Below are positions 24,049-33,502 of a stretch of DNA of 64,000 nt, piece after piece. This DNA is from Treponema sp. (GTDB taxonomy: Bacteria; Spirochaetota; Spirochaetia; Treponematales; Treponemataceae): assembly GCA_024402635.1 (NCBI GenBank), contig JAKSTJ010000008.1, positions 1 through 64,000 on the forward strand, in the 5' to 3' direction. The translations under genes were made by a program, and so were the position numbers. Within the stretch, counting starts at the first letter, position 1; each line of letters starts with the position of its first letter. The notes under the pieces are model-generated. The model had not been told where the DNA came from. It worked only from the letters and a program-made list of their open reading frames with translations, and made no database searches.

Positions 24049-26046
24049 TTATTTGCCAAACTGTGCTTCAATTTCCCGAATCTGATCTCTTACTGCAGCA
24101 GCCTGTTCATATTCCATACGGTCTGCATATTCTGTCATTTGAGCAGTTAATGCTTTTATCAATTTTTTACGATCAGAAGCATTAAACAGGTTTGATTTAT
24201 TTTTAAGAACTTCAACTTCCGAAGCTGCACTTTGTTCTGCATCTTCTTTCTCATGAACAAGAATATCTTCAATAGCTTTGTTAATTGTTGTTGGAGTAAT
24301 TCCATGTTCTTTATTATAAGCTTCCTGAACTTCGCGACGATGTTTTGTTTCCTTAATTGCAGCTTCCATTGCGGGGCTCATATGATCGGCATACATTACA
24401 ACTTTACCTTCCGCATTACGGGCTGCTCGACCAATTATCTGAATTAAAGAAGTTTCGGAACGTAAAAAACCGATTTTATCAGCATCAAGAATAGCAATAA
24501 AACTAACTTCAGGTAAATCTATACCTTCTCGCAAAAGATTGATTCCGATTAAAACATCAATTTCCCCAGTTCGCAAAGATTTAAGAATTTCGACTCGTTC
24601 AAAAGTGTCAATTTCAGAATGAATATATTTAACTTTCAAAGATAATTCTGTTAAATAATCAGTTAAATCTTCTGCCATTTTTTTTGTAAGGGTCAAAACA
24701 AGAGAACGTTCTTTTTTTGCAATTCGTTCTTTTATTTCCTTATAAATATCTTCCATCTGACCTTCACTTGGCCGAACTTCAATAATTGGATCCAGAAGAC
24801 CAGTTGGACGAATTAACTGTTCAACCACCTGAGTACTTTGTTTTATTTCTTCAGCACGAGGTGTGGCAGTTACATAGATAATCTGATTCATTTTTGCATC
24901 AAATTCAGCTTTCTTTAATGGACGATTATCAAAAGCAGATGGCAGACGGAATCCAAAATCAATTAAATTCTGTTTACGGCTTCTGTCCCCTTCGTACATT
25001 GCGCCAATTTGAGGAACTGAAACATGAGCTTCATCTATCATACACAGAAAATCATCTGGAAAATAATGAAGTAAAGTTGCAGGAGGTTCCCCACTTTTTC
25101 GCCCCGAAATTGGCCCTGAATAATTTTCAATTCCTGGACAAGTTCCCATTTCTTTCAGCATTTCAATATCATAAGTTGTACGGGTTTTAATTCTTTCTGC
25201 TTCAAGAATTTTTCCAGCCTTTTGAAATTCCTCTACCCTTTCCTCCATTTCTTTTTGAATTCTGTCAGTTGCTTCTAAAAGACGGTCATGAGGAACAACA
25301 AAGTGTTTTGCAGGATAAAAAACTGTTTCATCCAGTTCACCTGTAATACTTCTATTTAAAACATCAAAACGGCGGATTTTTACAATTTCATCCCAATCAA
25401 GTTCAATTCTGTAAGCTTCATCAGTTTCCATGTAAGGAGGAAAAACTTCTATAACATCACCCTTTACACGAAAATTTCCTCTTTCCAATACATCATCATT
25501 TCTAGAATACTGAAGACTGATTAACTGTTCTGCAAATTTTTTTGTATCTAAAGTCTGCCCCTTTTCAACATGAATTCTCATATCCTTATAAAGATCAGGC
25601 ATTCCTAAACCGTAAATACATGAAACTGTAGCAACAACAATTACATCCCGGCGTTCCATTAAACTGTAAGTTGCCGCAAGTCGCATCTGGTCAATTTCTT
25701 TATTAATATCACAATCTTTTTCAATGTATAAATCCCGGGCAGCAACATAAGCTTCAGGCTGATAATAATCATAATATGAAACAAAATATTCAACTGCATT
25801 ATCTGGAAAAAAAGATTTGAATTCCCGGTATAATTGGGCAGAAAGAGTTTTATTATGAGAAATTATCAAAGTTGGACGCTGAACTTTTTCAATTATTTTT
25901 GCCATTGTAAAAGTTTTTCCAGAACCAGTAACACCTTTTAATGTCTGAAATTTATCGCCCCGTAAAAAACCTTCACTTAATTTTTCAATAGCCTGTCCCT
26001 GATCTCCACTTGGTTCAAAAGGACTTACAACTTTAAACTTACGCAT
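24049..26046 (-). CDS. uvrB: Excinuclease ABC subunit B
   Basis: 665-aa helicase-like DNA damage recognition and loading subunit of nucleotide excision repair. Walker A GVTGSGKT (38-45), YYDYYQPEAY beta-hairpin segment, DEAH-type Walker B (IDEAHV), motif VI QIIGRAARN, and the C-terminal UVR motif that binds UvrC. The frame is open for 24 further hydrophobic codons upstream, but MRKFKVVSPF at 26046 is the family start. No SD: TATATT ends 6 bases before the ATG. It is divergent from the EF-hand gene with 49 bp between start codons. Confidence 0.97.
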   Translation of the reverse strand: MRKFKVVSPFEPSGDQGQAIEKLSEGFLRGDKFQTLKGVTGSGKTFTMAKIIEKVQRPTLIISHNKTLSAQLYREFKSFFPDNAVEYFVSYYDYYQPEAYVAARDLYIEKDCDINKEIDQMRLAATYSLMERRDVIVVATVSCIYGLGMPDLYKDMRIHVEKGQTLDTKKFAEQLISLQYSRNDDVLERGNFRVKGDVIEVFPPYMETDEAYRIELDWDEIVKIRRFDVLNRSITGELDETVFYPAKHFVVPHDRLLEATDRIQKEMEERVEEFQKAGKILEAERIKTRTTYDIEMLKEMGTCPGIENYSGPISGRKSGEPPATLLHYFPDDFLCMIDEAHVSVPQIGAMYEGDRSRKQNLIDFGFRLPSAFDNRPLKKAEFDAKMNQIIYVTATPRAEEIKQSTQVVEQLIRPTGLLDPIIEVRPSEGQMEDIYKEIKERIAKKERSLVLTLTKKMAEDLTDYLTELSLKVKYIHSEIDTFERVEILKSLRTGEIDVLIGINLLREGIDLPEVSFIAILDADKIGFLRSETSLIQIIGRAARNAEGKVVMYADHMSPAMEAAIKETKHRREVQEAYNKEHGITPTTINKAIEDILVHEKEDAEQSAASEVEVLKNKSNLFNASDRKKLIKALTAQMTEYADRMEYEQAAAVRDQIREIEAQFGK

Positions 26047-26052
26047 AAGTAA

Positions 26053-26081
26053 AATATATTGGATAAAAAACAATTTGGAAA
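26053..26081 (-). promoter_or_regulatory. uvrB promoter (interleaved with the plus-strand promoter)
   Basis: Minus strand TTTCCA (26081-26076), 17 bases, TATATT (26058-26053), then 6 bases to the uvrB ATG. Lies almost entirely within the plus-strand promoter footprint. Confidence 0.55.
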
Positions 26082-26088
26082 GTATAAT
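26059..26088 (+). promoter_or_regulatory. Promoter of the EF-hand membrane protein gene
   Basis: TTGGAT (26059-26064), 18 bases, TATAAT (26083-26088), then 7 bases to ATG 26096. No SD in the remaining sequence. Confidence 0.6.
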
Positions 26089-26095
26089 AATTATT

Positions 26096-28339
26096 ATGAA
26101 AACAAAAGATAAAATCACAGGCCATCAGTGGCGCTATACTCAAAGTGGCGGACTTATTCAAGTTCAGCTTTCTACAATCAATGATGTATTCAATTTAAAA
26201 AATCTTGACCCAAAACAATGGACAGCTTTATCCTGCCCTGTAAAAGGTCTTGAATTTAGTGAAGAAACACTTCAGATTCTGGATTCCGACAAAAATGGAA
26301 AAGTAAGAATTCCTGAAATTCTTGAAGCAATTGAATTTATTAAAAAATATTTTAAACAGCCAGAAATTATTATGACTCCCGGAAATACAATTCCAATTGG
26401 AGCCTTAGGAGACGAACCTTTTTCTTGCGGCCATTCTCCATATAATTCTGCAAAAGCGGTTTTAGATATTCTGGGAAAATCGGATTCAACAGAAATTTCT
26501 TTGGATGATATTTCCATTAACGACAAACTTTTTTCTCCAGGAATAATCAATGGGGACGGAGTACTTCCACCTGAATGTGTAGCTGAAGAAAAAGTTGCTG
26601 AAGTTGTTAAAACAATTATTGAAACTACCGGTGGTCAGGATGATATTTCCGGTGTAAAAGGAATTAACCGGGCACAGTTTGAAGAATTTTTCAGTCTGAT
26701 CCGTTCAATTAAGGAATGGAGAGAAACTGCTGCAAAAGATGATCCAAAAATCTTCTTCCTTAAAGAAGCAACAGACACTGCAGCCGCTTCTTTTATGAAA
26801 CTTCAGGACAAAATCAATGATTATTATCTCCGCTGTTCATTAATCAATTATGATACAGGAGCAACTGATATTCTTAAGCAGCAGACAGATAAAATGTTCT
26901 TAAATGAAAACGGAGAACTTCAGGATCTAGAAAATCTTTCAAAACTTCCTTTAGCTTCCTGTGATGCTGATAAACCATTGCCACTGGATAATACAGTTAA
27001 TCCTGCATGGGCAAAAGAAATGGAAGAATTTAAGAAAAATGTAATTGTTCCTATTTACAATAAAGAAATTTCCTGCCTTACAGAAATTCACTGGAGAAAA
27101 ATCGAAAGTCTTTTTGAACCTTATGTTGCATGGATTAAAGCAATGCCTGAAAATACTGCATCATCTGTAGGTTTAGATAAAATTGTAGAAATTCTTTCCA
27201 GTGATACAGAAAGCAAAATCGATGAATACTTAAAACAGGAAGAAGAACATCCTCCAATTGCCCTTGCTACAGTTGATTTAAAGAAAATGCTTCTTTTACG
27301 AAGAGATTTTGTTGAACTTCTTCACAATTTCGTAAGTTTTGATGATTTTTACCGATTAGATAAACCTGCAATTTTCCAGTGCGGAACTTTATACATAGAC
27401 GGTCGTTCCTGTGATTTATGTTTTAAAGTTCTTGATATTAATAAACACGGAATTATGGCTGCCCTTTCACAGTGTTTCCTTATTTATTGTGATTGTAAAA
27501 AAACTGGTTCAGAAGAAACAATGCAGATTGCCGCTTTAATCAGTGATGGAGCAACAGACAATCTTCTTGTTGGAAGAAACGGTATGTTCTACGACAGAAA
27601 CGGAAATGACTGGGATGCAACAATTGTTAAGATTATTGAAAATCCAATCAGCATTAAACAGGCATTCTGGAGTCCATACAAAAAATTAATGCGTATGATT
27701 CAGGAAAAACTTGCTTCAAGAGCCGCTGCTGCAGAAGCAAAAGTAATGGACAATATGAGTTCAGCAGTTAATGATCCTAAAACTACTGGTACAGCTGTAA
27801 AGAAAACTGATATTGGAACAATTGCCGCTTTAAGTGTTGCATTTACCGGTATTGCTACAGTTGTTGGTGGAATTTTAACTGCCTTCTTTAAATTAGGCTG
27901 GTTAATTCCATTTGGCATTTTAGGAATAATTCTTGCAATTTCTTTACCATCCACAATTATTGCATGGAGAAAATTAAGACAGCGTAACATTGGTCCAATC
28001 TTAGATGCCTCTGGATGGGCTATAAACGGTTCTATTAAAATTACAACAAGTTTAGGATTAACCCTGACACATTTGCCAAAAAGACCGGCAACTGCCTTCC
28101 TTACTTCAAAAGATGTTTACGCTCAGAAAAAATTCCCTGTTAAACGGGTTATTTTAGTAGCAATTCTTCTTATTTTAGTAATTTCAGCCATTTTGATTCA
28201 GATTTATCATCCTGAATGGTGGAAATCAATGGGGGACTTTATTAAAGGAATTGGAGATAAAACTAAAGCTGCTGTAGAAGAAGCTGCAGAAAACGTATCT
28301 GGTGCTTTACCAACAGCAGATGCATCTGGTACTCAATAA
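26096..28339 (+). CDS. Membrane protein with an EF-hand calcium-binding loop
   Basis: A 747-aa protein of unknown function. Residues 63-74 (DSDKNGKVRIPE) match a canonical EF-hand loop: Asp1, Asp3, Asn5, Gly6, Val8 and Glu12. NGDGVLPPE near 155 could be a degenerate second site. The rest to about 570 is acidic and globular. Two hydrophobic stretches (about 585-640, likely two helices, and about 700-720) place the C-terminus in the membrane; no signal peptide, so the EF-hand part is probably cytoplasmic. I place the start at ATG 26096; the frame opens at TTG 26075 but that is promoter. Strong terminator follows. Confidence 0.7.
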   Translation: MKTKDKITGHQWRYTQSGGLIQVQLSTINDVFNLKNLDPKQWTALSCPVKGLEFSEETLQILDSDKNGKVRIPEILEAIEFIKKYFKQPEIIMTPGNTIPIGALGDEPFSCGHSPYNSAKAVLDILGKSDSTEISLDDISINDKLFSPGIINGDGVLPPECVAEEKVAEVVKTIIETTGGQDDISGVKGINRAQFEEFFSLIRSIKEWRETAAKDDPKIFFLKEATDTAAASFMKLQDKINDYYLRCSLINYDTGATDILKQQTDKMFLNENGELQDLENLSKLPLASCDADKPLPLDNTVNPAWAKEMEEFKKNVIVPIYNKEISCLTEIHWRKIESLFEPYVAWIKAMPENTASSVGLDKIVEILSSDTESKIDEYLKQEEEHPPIALATVDLKKMLLLRRDFVELLHNFVSFDDFYRLDKPAIFQCGTLYIDGRSCDLCFKVLDINKHGIMAALSQCFLIYCDCKKTGSEETMQIAALISDGATDNLLVGRNGMFYDRNGNDWDATIVKIIENPISIKQAFWSPYKKLMRMIQEKLASRAAAAEAKVMDNMSSAVNDPKTTGTAVKKTDIGTIAALSVAFTGIATVVGGILTAFFKLGWLIPFGILGIILAISLPSTIIAWRKLRQRNIGPILDASGWAINGSIKITTSLGLTLTHLPKRPATAFLTSKDVYAQKKFPVKRVILVAILLILVISAILIQIYHPEWWKSMGDFIKGIGDKTKAAVEEAAENVSGALPTADASGTQ

Positions 28340-28361
28340 TCACTATAGACGAAGGTTAATG

Positions 28362-28408
28362 AAAAACGGCTGTCTGAACAATTTTTCTTCAGGCAGCCGT
28401 TTTTTTTA
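28362..28408. terminator. Bidirectional intrinsic terminator
   Basis: AAAAACGGCTGTCTGAA pairs with TTCAGGCAGCCGTTTTT (stem about 15 bp, loop about 8-9), A and T runs both sides. The 3' T run overlaps the htrA stop codon on the minus strand. Confidence 0.88.
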
Positions 28409-29647
28409 GTTTTCGCTTAAGGTTATTTTTAATTCTACATCCTGGCGGTTTCGTCTTACAATTACTGTAACTTCATCTCCAGGTTTTTTACTTTCCAAGG
28501 CAAGATAATAATCAGCAAGAGTTACAATCTGAATATTATCAATTTGTGTAATTACATCACCGCCAATATTAAATCTGCTGGAATAATATCTTACAGTTTC
28601 TGTACCACCTTTTAATCCGCATTTTTCTGCAAAACCGCCTTTTGTTACTTCAGAAACTAAAATTCCACTGCTAACATCCAGTCCTGCATACTGAATAATT
28701 CTTCTGTTTAATTGAACAATTTTTGCATCAATTGTTCCTCTCATTACTTTTCCGTAATTTAACAAATCAGAAACAACTCTTACTGCAGTTTCAGATGGAA
28801 CAGCAAAACCTACACCGGCAGAACTGTTGCTGGAAGAAACAATGGAAGTATTAATTCCTACCATTTTTCCAGTTGTATCAAGAAGAGGACCTCCCGAGTT
28901 TCCTGGATTAATAGCAGCATCAGTTTGAATCATATTTCTGATAATACGATTATTGGAATTCTGAATTGGACGACCAAGGCTAGAAACAATACCAGTTGTC
29001 ATTGTTCGTTCAAGACCAAATGGATTTCCAATTGCAATAACTCTTTGACCAACTTTTAAGGCTGTAGAATCACCAAAAGAAATTGTTTTTAATTCCATTC
29101 CAGTTTCTGGTTCAAACTTTATAATTGCCAGATCGCTGTCTAAATCATAACCAACAACTTTTGCTTCGTATTGAGTTCCATCAAACAAAGAAACGTAAAT
29201 TTTATCAGCACCATTTATTACATGAACGTTTGTAAGAATATAACCTCTTTTATCAATAATTGAACCACTTCCACTTCCACCATCTTCTGCATAAGGATTC
29301 AAAAACCAGTCATAGGCTACAACTTTTGTATTAATATTTACAACAGCTTCGTTACAAATTTCATAAACATTAATATTCTGCTGTTCTTCTTTTGAGTAAA
29401 GTTCTGAAACTTCCTGATTTGTAATAGTAACAGGATTTTTCTGAAGAATGTCCGGTTCATACTGATTTTCCAAAACATCTTTTTTTTCTTCTGAATCAAC
29501 TGGTAATTCATTCTGATTTTCCTGATTTTCGGAAGGATTTACATTTTTCCCAGAAACTTTCAAAGTAATAAAACATGTAAGTAAACATGCACAAACAACT
29601 GCACAAATTGAAACAATAATTAATTGTCCGCGAGAATATAATTTCAT
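28406..29647 (-). CDS. HtrA/DegP-type serine protease with one PDZ domain
   Basis: A 413-aa periplasmic quality-control protease. N-terminal anchor helix (about 9-30), Ser/Gln/Glu linker, then the trypsin fold with His142 (TNVHVI), Asp172 (DSDLAI) and Ser251 (GNSGGP), and a C-terminal PDZ domain (about 315-410). It is membrane-tethered like DegS or Treponema HtrA homologues rather than secreted. It follows the PEGA-protein gene by 18 bp, yet a good promoter lies in the end of that gene and its -10 is 7 bases from the ATG, with no SD. Confidence 0.92.
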   Translation of the reverse strand: MKLYSRGQLIIVSICAVVCACLLTCFITLKVSGKNVNPSENQENQNELPVDSEEKKDVLENQYEPDILQKNPVTITNQEVSELYSKEEQQNINVYEICNEAVVNINTKVVAYDWFLNPYAEDGGSGSGSIIDKRGYILTNVHVINGADKIYVSLFDGTQYEAKVVGYDLDSDLAIIKFEPETGMELKTISFGDSTALKVGQRVIAIGNPFGLERTMTTGIVSSLGRPIQNSNNRIIRNMIQTDAAINPGNSGGPLLDTTGKMVGINTSIVSSSNSSAGVGFAVPSETAVRVVSDLLNYGKVMRGTIDAKIVQLNRRIIQYAGLDVSSGILVSEVTKGGFAEKCGLKGGTETVRYYSSRFNIGGDVITQIDNIQIVTLADYYLALESKKPGDEVTVIVRRNRQDVELKITLSEN

Positions 29648-29654
29648 AGGAAAT

Positions 29655-29683
29655 AATTTAATAAATCAGAACAAATATGACAA
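29655..29683 (-). promoter_or_regulatory. Internal promoter for htrA
   Basis: Minus strand TTGTCA (29683-29678), 17 bases, TAAATT (29660-29655), then 7 bases to the htrA ATG. The -35 lies within the last codons of the PEGA-protein gene. Confidence 0.5.
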
Positions 29684-31273
29684 GCACAAATCTGCTGAAA
29701 AATATAAATTTGATTTTATAATATACATTCCGCTGACACTTGATTTAACAAGAAAACCACTGTGTCCTGGACAAAACTTTGCTTCAAAACCACCTTCAAG
29801 TCCACGGCAAAAATAATTATCAAGATTTACAACACCAGGTTTTTCATACATTCCAATTGAACTGTGCATTGCAGTCCAGAATCCTAAGCTGGTAGAAGTT
29901 ACAGGTTTATAAACATAAGAAAAACCGTTTTTCAAAACATAATTTCTAATGCTTAAATCACCATCACCAGCACCCTGAATAAATTCTGAAGAAAAACCAG
30001 CGTACCATTTTCTGGAATCAATTCCACTTGCAAATCCAATTCCAAAACCGTTGCCATTATCAACACCAAAAGGACTGAATTGAGGAACCGTTGAAAGACC
30101 ATATCTGGTAATAAAAGTAAAATTCCAGAAAGTTCCAGAATCTTCTCCCATTTCAAATCCTGCAGTTGCTCTGAATAAAATATTTATTCCAAAAGGAAGT
30201 ACAAAGTCATCTGCAAAAGAGAAACCTTGTAAAGAAAAACCTGCTTCACCCCATTTTCCAAGACCCCACAAAATTCCACCAGTAACTGGAGATGGAGCAA
30301 AAGAAGTTTTATCTTCTCCAATACAAACGTTCATTTTATAAGATGCAAAAGGCATTATAAACGAAGTTTCTGAATGATATGCCATTGGAAGTGTACCAAC
30401 TGCAGTTCCAGAAGGAGTAAATCCTACTAAAGGCAAAGCAAGACCTGTATCAATTTTTACAGGAACTTCCGAATATTGAGAAGCAGTTTTTATTCCTGCA
30501 ATATAATTTCCATCTGGCAGAACATTTCCATTGTTATCTGTTCCATTCCAGCTGATATAATTATTCCAGGTGTAAAAATTATTCAGAATACAATTCCATT
30601 TTATATTGTTGTTTTCATCTTTTACGTAAACTTCAACTTCTCCATCAGCGGTTACAGAAAAAGACATTTCTGTTTTTGAAAGAGAACCGGAATATTGCGG
30701 ATTTATCATTTCCCGGGAAAGACTTAATGCTGAAATTTCAAAAGGAGCCTGAACTAATTTTACTTCAAGTTCAACAATTTCAAGAGAGCCAACGTTTACT
30801 TTATAATGAAGATCTTTATATCCAAATTTTTTTACAGTAACAGTATGAGTTCCTTCATCAACTTTATTTCTACGGCTTTCTACATAATTGCCATCAATAT
30901 AAACATCAGCTTCTTTTGGTACATTCAGCAAAGAAATATGACCGAACAATTTTTCAAGATTGATCTCATAAGTCAAACTGTAACCGGAACGAACTTCAAT
31001 TGAATAATAAGCAGTCTGATAACCTTTTTTTCGTACTTCCATTTTATAAGTACCGGCTGTAAAATTTGTTAAGGTTAAATCTGTACGTCCCTGATATCTT
31101 CCGTTTATGTAAACCTCAGAATTATCTATATTACATTTGATTGTAAAAGAGGTTTTATCTTTATTTTCCAGAGTTTTTTTAGAAACAGTTTTTAATTCCG
31201 GATAAATCTGCCCATTAGCACAAAAAACAAAAAGTCCAAAAACTAAAATACTAATCAATAATTTTTTTGCCAT
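29666..31273 (-). CDS. PEGA-domain outer-envelope protein
   Basis: A 535-aa exported protein. Signal peptide MAKKLLISILVFGLFVFCANGQ. Two PEGA repeats follow (about 38-110 and 112-180; VYINGRYQGRTDLTL and VYIDGNYVESRR cores), then a FlgD-like Ig fold (about 190-275, WNGTDNNGNVLPDGNY), and a C-terminal half of aromatic amphipathic strands like an outer-membrane barrel. I start at ATG 31273, with GGAG 9 bases upstream; the frame opens 12 codons earlier. Role unknown; PEGA domains often bind cell surface material or assist anchorage (family knowledge). Confidence 0.75.
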   Translation of the reverse strand: MAKKLLISILVFGLFVFCANGQIYPELKTVSKKTLENKDKTSFTIKCNIDNSEVYINGRYQGRTDLTLTNFTAGTYKMEVRKKGYQTAYYSIEVRSGYSLTYEINLEKLFGHISLLNVPKEADVYIDGNYVESRRNKVDEGTHTVTVKKFGYKDLHYKVNVGSLEIVELEVKLVQAPFEISALSLSREMINPQYSGSLSKTEMSFSVTADGEVEVYVKDENNNIKWNCILNNFYTWNNYISWNGTDNNGNVLPDGNYIAGIKTASQYSEVPVKIDTGLALPLVGFTPSGTAVGTLPMAYHSETSFIMPFASYKMNVCIGEDKTSFAPSPVTGGILWGLGKWGEAGFSLQGFSFADDFVLPFGINILFRATAGFEMGEDSGTFWNFTFITRYGLSTVPQFSPFGVDNGNGFGIGFASGIDSRKWYAGFSSEFIQGAGDGDLSIRNYVLKNGFSYVYKPVTSTSLGFWTAMHSSIGMYEKPGVVNLDNYFCRGLEGGFEAKFCPGHSGFLVKSSVSGMYIIKSNLYFSADLCLSYLF

Positions 31274-31348
31274 ACCCTTCTCCATGTAAAATATTTTATG
31301 AAAATCCAATAAACTAATCTATAGATAAAATCCCCGGGGTACAAAATT

Positions 31349-32014
31349 TTATTCATTTTCTGAAAACAGAAGTTTATGTTCAAGAAAACTATAATAATTA
31401 TCCTTATCAATAATTATATGATCTAGAACAGGAATGCCAACAGTTCCAGCCGCAATAATCAAACTTCTTGTAGTTTCCACATCTTCTTTAGATGGCTGAA
31501 CATTTCCAGAAGGATGATTATGACAAAAAATTAAAGCCGCCGCATTTTCTTTAATTGCATCTCTAAAAACTTCTCTTGGATGAATTAAGGTCTGATTTAC
31601 AGTTCCAATAGAAACCACACTAATTTTTATAATATTATGACCACCATTCAGAATAATTGCCAGAAAATGTTCTTTTGAAGACATTGCATAATTTTTTACA
31701 AAAGGAACTACATCTGAAGGAGTTTGAATCAATGCTCCAAAATGACAGCTTCGTCTTTTTCCCAGTTCCAATGCAGCCGCAATAGAAAGAGCTTTTCCTT
31801 CACCAATTCCAGGAATCGCCATAAGATTGTTTACATAATCCTTTTCATCACTTGCATCTAAACAGGCAACAATTTTTCTTGCAAGAATTTCCACTGGAAC
31901 ATTTTTAGTACCAGAGCCAAGAATCAGCATAACAAGTTCAACATCAAAAGGATATCCAAGTCCGTACTTTATAGTTTTCTCTCTAATATTAGGTTTTACT
32001 TTTTCTTTTTCCAC
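31349..32014 (-). CDS. radC: RadC-family JAB/MPN+ protein
   Basis: A 221-aa protein with an HhH-like N-terminal domain (MAIPGIGEGKALSIAAAL) and a JAMM metalloprotease-type domain: HNHPSGN (His165, His167) and Asp178, with the upstream conserved Glu expected near LNGGHN. Start is GTG 32014; no ATG is available in frame before residue 29. No SD. The name RadC is historical and a role in recombinational repair is not proven for the family. Divergent from the glucosaminidase gene. Confidence 0.88.
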   Translation of the reverse strand: MEKEKVKPNIREKTIKYGLGYPFDVELVMLILGSGTKNVPVEILARKIVACLDASDEKDYVNNLMAIPGIGEGKALSIAAALELGKRRSCHFGALIQTPSDVVPFVKNYAMSSKEHFLAIILNGGHNIIKISVVSIGTVNQTLIHPREVFRDAIKENAAALIFCHNHPSGNVQPSKEDVETTRSLIIAAGTVGIPVLDHIIIDKDNYYSFLEHKLLFSENE

Positions 32015-32067
32015 ATATATAATATTGATTACAATTATTTAAAAAATGATAACTTTTGGAAAAATTT

Positions 32068-32691
32068 ATGAAAAAATTTAGTTTTTTTTCTCTTTTAACA
32101 ATTTTTATATTCAGTTTAATTGCCTGTAACACTTTATTCTGGATAAATACAGAAACTAAACAACCATCAGAACCAATTCAACTAAAACGCACAATTATTG
32201 GTCCCGGATATTTAACAGCGAATCAACTTCACGGCTATTTTATGTCTCAAAATCCAGATGCTGATTCTTTCCAGGTAAAACGACTGGCGCAATATTATAT
32301 TCTTGAAAGTTCCTACGAACACATAAATTATTCCATGGCATTCGCTCAAATGTGTCTCGAAACAGGTTATTTAAGATTTGGAAATCTTGTTACACCAGAA
32401 ATGCACAATTACTGCGGATTAGGAGCAATGGATAAAGATCATCCTGGTGAAGTTTTTGAAACTGAACGGCTTGGAGTAAGAGCTCATATTCAGCATTTAC
32501 AGGCCTATGCTACAACCGAAGACCAGAAATTACATTTAGATTTAGTTGATCCAAGATATAACTGGGTACATAAAACAAAATTCGTTGAAACAATAGACGG
32601 ACTGGCAGGAACCTGGGCAACAGACCCTGCTTACGGAAAAAAACTAGAAGCAATTCTTCAAAAAATGGAAGAGTTTGTAAATAAACCTTAA
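32068..32691 (+). CDS. Glucosaminidase-type (lysozyme-like) lipoprotein
   Basis: A 207-aa lipoprotein (lipobox LIAC, Cys20) carrying a mannosyl-glycoprotein endo-beta-N-acetylglucosaminidase-like domain over about 45-205. The likely catalytic Glu is Glu98 in AQMCLETGYLRF; NYCGLGA and GVRAHIQHLQAYA match the family. It would act on peptidoglycan in the periplasm. ATG 32068 is chosen for the signal peptide; the TTG 32056 start lacks support. No clear SD. Confidence 0.85.
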   Translation: MKKFSFFSLLTIFIFSLIACNTLFWINTETKQPSEPIQLKRTIIGPGYLTANQLHGYFMSQNPDADSFQVKRLAQYYILESSYEHINYSMAFAQMCLETGYLRFGNLVTPEMHNYCGLGAMDKDHPGEVFETERLGVRAHIQHLQAYATTEDQKLHLDLVDPRYNWVHKTKFVETIDGLAGTWATDPAYGKKLEAILQKMEEFVNKP

Positions 32692-32745
32692 AAAAAAAAT
32701 CTTTCCTTCAACTGATTTTTACATTTCAGTTAAAAGGAAAGATTT
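32690..32745. terminator. Bidirectional terminator with nested stem
   Basis: AAATCTTTCCTT (32697-32708) pairs with AAGGAAAGATTT (32734-32745); inside, AACTGA pairs with TCAGTT. On the minus strand it is followed by a run of nine or more Ts and so ends the UMP-kinase unit; in the plus direction the T run is weak. Confidence 0.7.
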
Positions 32746-32786
32746 ACTAGTTTTTACATCAGTATAATTTTACTGACAGCAATTTT

Positions 32787-33488
32787 TTAGTCACCAATAG
32801 TAGTTCCAATATATTCTTCGTCATTTAAGATAGCCTGAATATTTGGAATATTTTTACCACCAGCACAAATTACCTTCATTTTTAATTCACTGGCTTTTTT
32901 AGATGCAATTGGGTCAAATGGACAATTTTTTCCAGGAGTCCATTCATCACCAACCATTTTTCTAAAATCAGCCCAGGAAATTGTATCCAAAGGTTTTGCA
33001 TCAGGATTTTTTCTTGGATCATCTGTGTAAACTTTTTCAATATTAGAAAGATTTACAATTGTTTTTGCATCAAATTTTTCACCAAGATAAACTGCATCTG
33101 TATCAGTAGAAAAACCTGGTTTCCATCCAGAAGCAACTAAAACCTGACCATCAAATTTCAAATCTTCTAAAGTAGGATTGTAAACAACATCATTTTTACA
33201 ATAATCACCAAAACAAGCCTTTAAAAGCTGAGCATTGATTCTTGTAGCCATAATACCAATCCAGTCTGCTGAATTTGCATCGGCCTTCATATTTGTAATT
33301 CCAGCAACTTCATTATATGCATTCTGATAAACACGGGCAGGAGCTCCACCACCAGCAACCAGAATTAAACGACGGCTTTTATCTTCATCAAGCCATTTTG
33401 TACACATAGAAACAAATTTTCCTAAGAACTCTGTATCAGGTTTTTCAGGAACAATAATTGAACCACCAACTGATAAAACTTTAGTCAT
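32787..33488 (-). CDS. pyrH: UMP kinase (archaeal-type PyrH family)
   Basis: A 233-aa amino-acid-kinase-fold enzyme phosphorylating UMP. It has the N-terminal VLSVGGSIIVPE, the VAGGGAPARVYQ nucleotide/phosphate loop, DTDAVYLGEKF, and TDDPRKNPDAK. The shorter, GGS-start sequence resembles the archaeal-type UMP kinase found in spirochaetes more than E. coli PyrH. RBS AGAGG. It follows the pseudo-transglutaminase gene by 14 bp and could be the last gene of that transcript. A general amino-acid kinase is the alternative. Confidence 0.85.
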   Translation of the reverse strand: MTKVLSVGGSIIVPEKPDTEFLGKFVSMCTKWLDEDKSRRLILVAGGGAPARVYQNAYNEVAGITNMKADANSADWIGIMATRINAQLLKACFGDYCKNDVVYNPTLEDLKFDGQVLVASGWKPGFSTDTDAVYLGEKFDAKTIVNLSNIEKVYTDDPRKNPDAKPLDTISWADFRKMVGDEWTPGKNCPFDPIASKKASELKMKVICAGGKNIPNIQAILNDEEYIGTTIGD

Positions 33489-33502
33489 AAATAACCTCTT
33501 TT

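Noticed and set aside
26047-26118. 24-residue hydrophobic N-terminal extension of UvrB
   Set aside because: UvrB is cytoplasmic and family proteins begin at MRKFKVVSPF-like sequence; the extension is promoter DNA.
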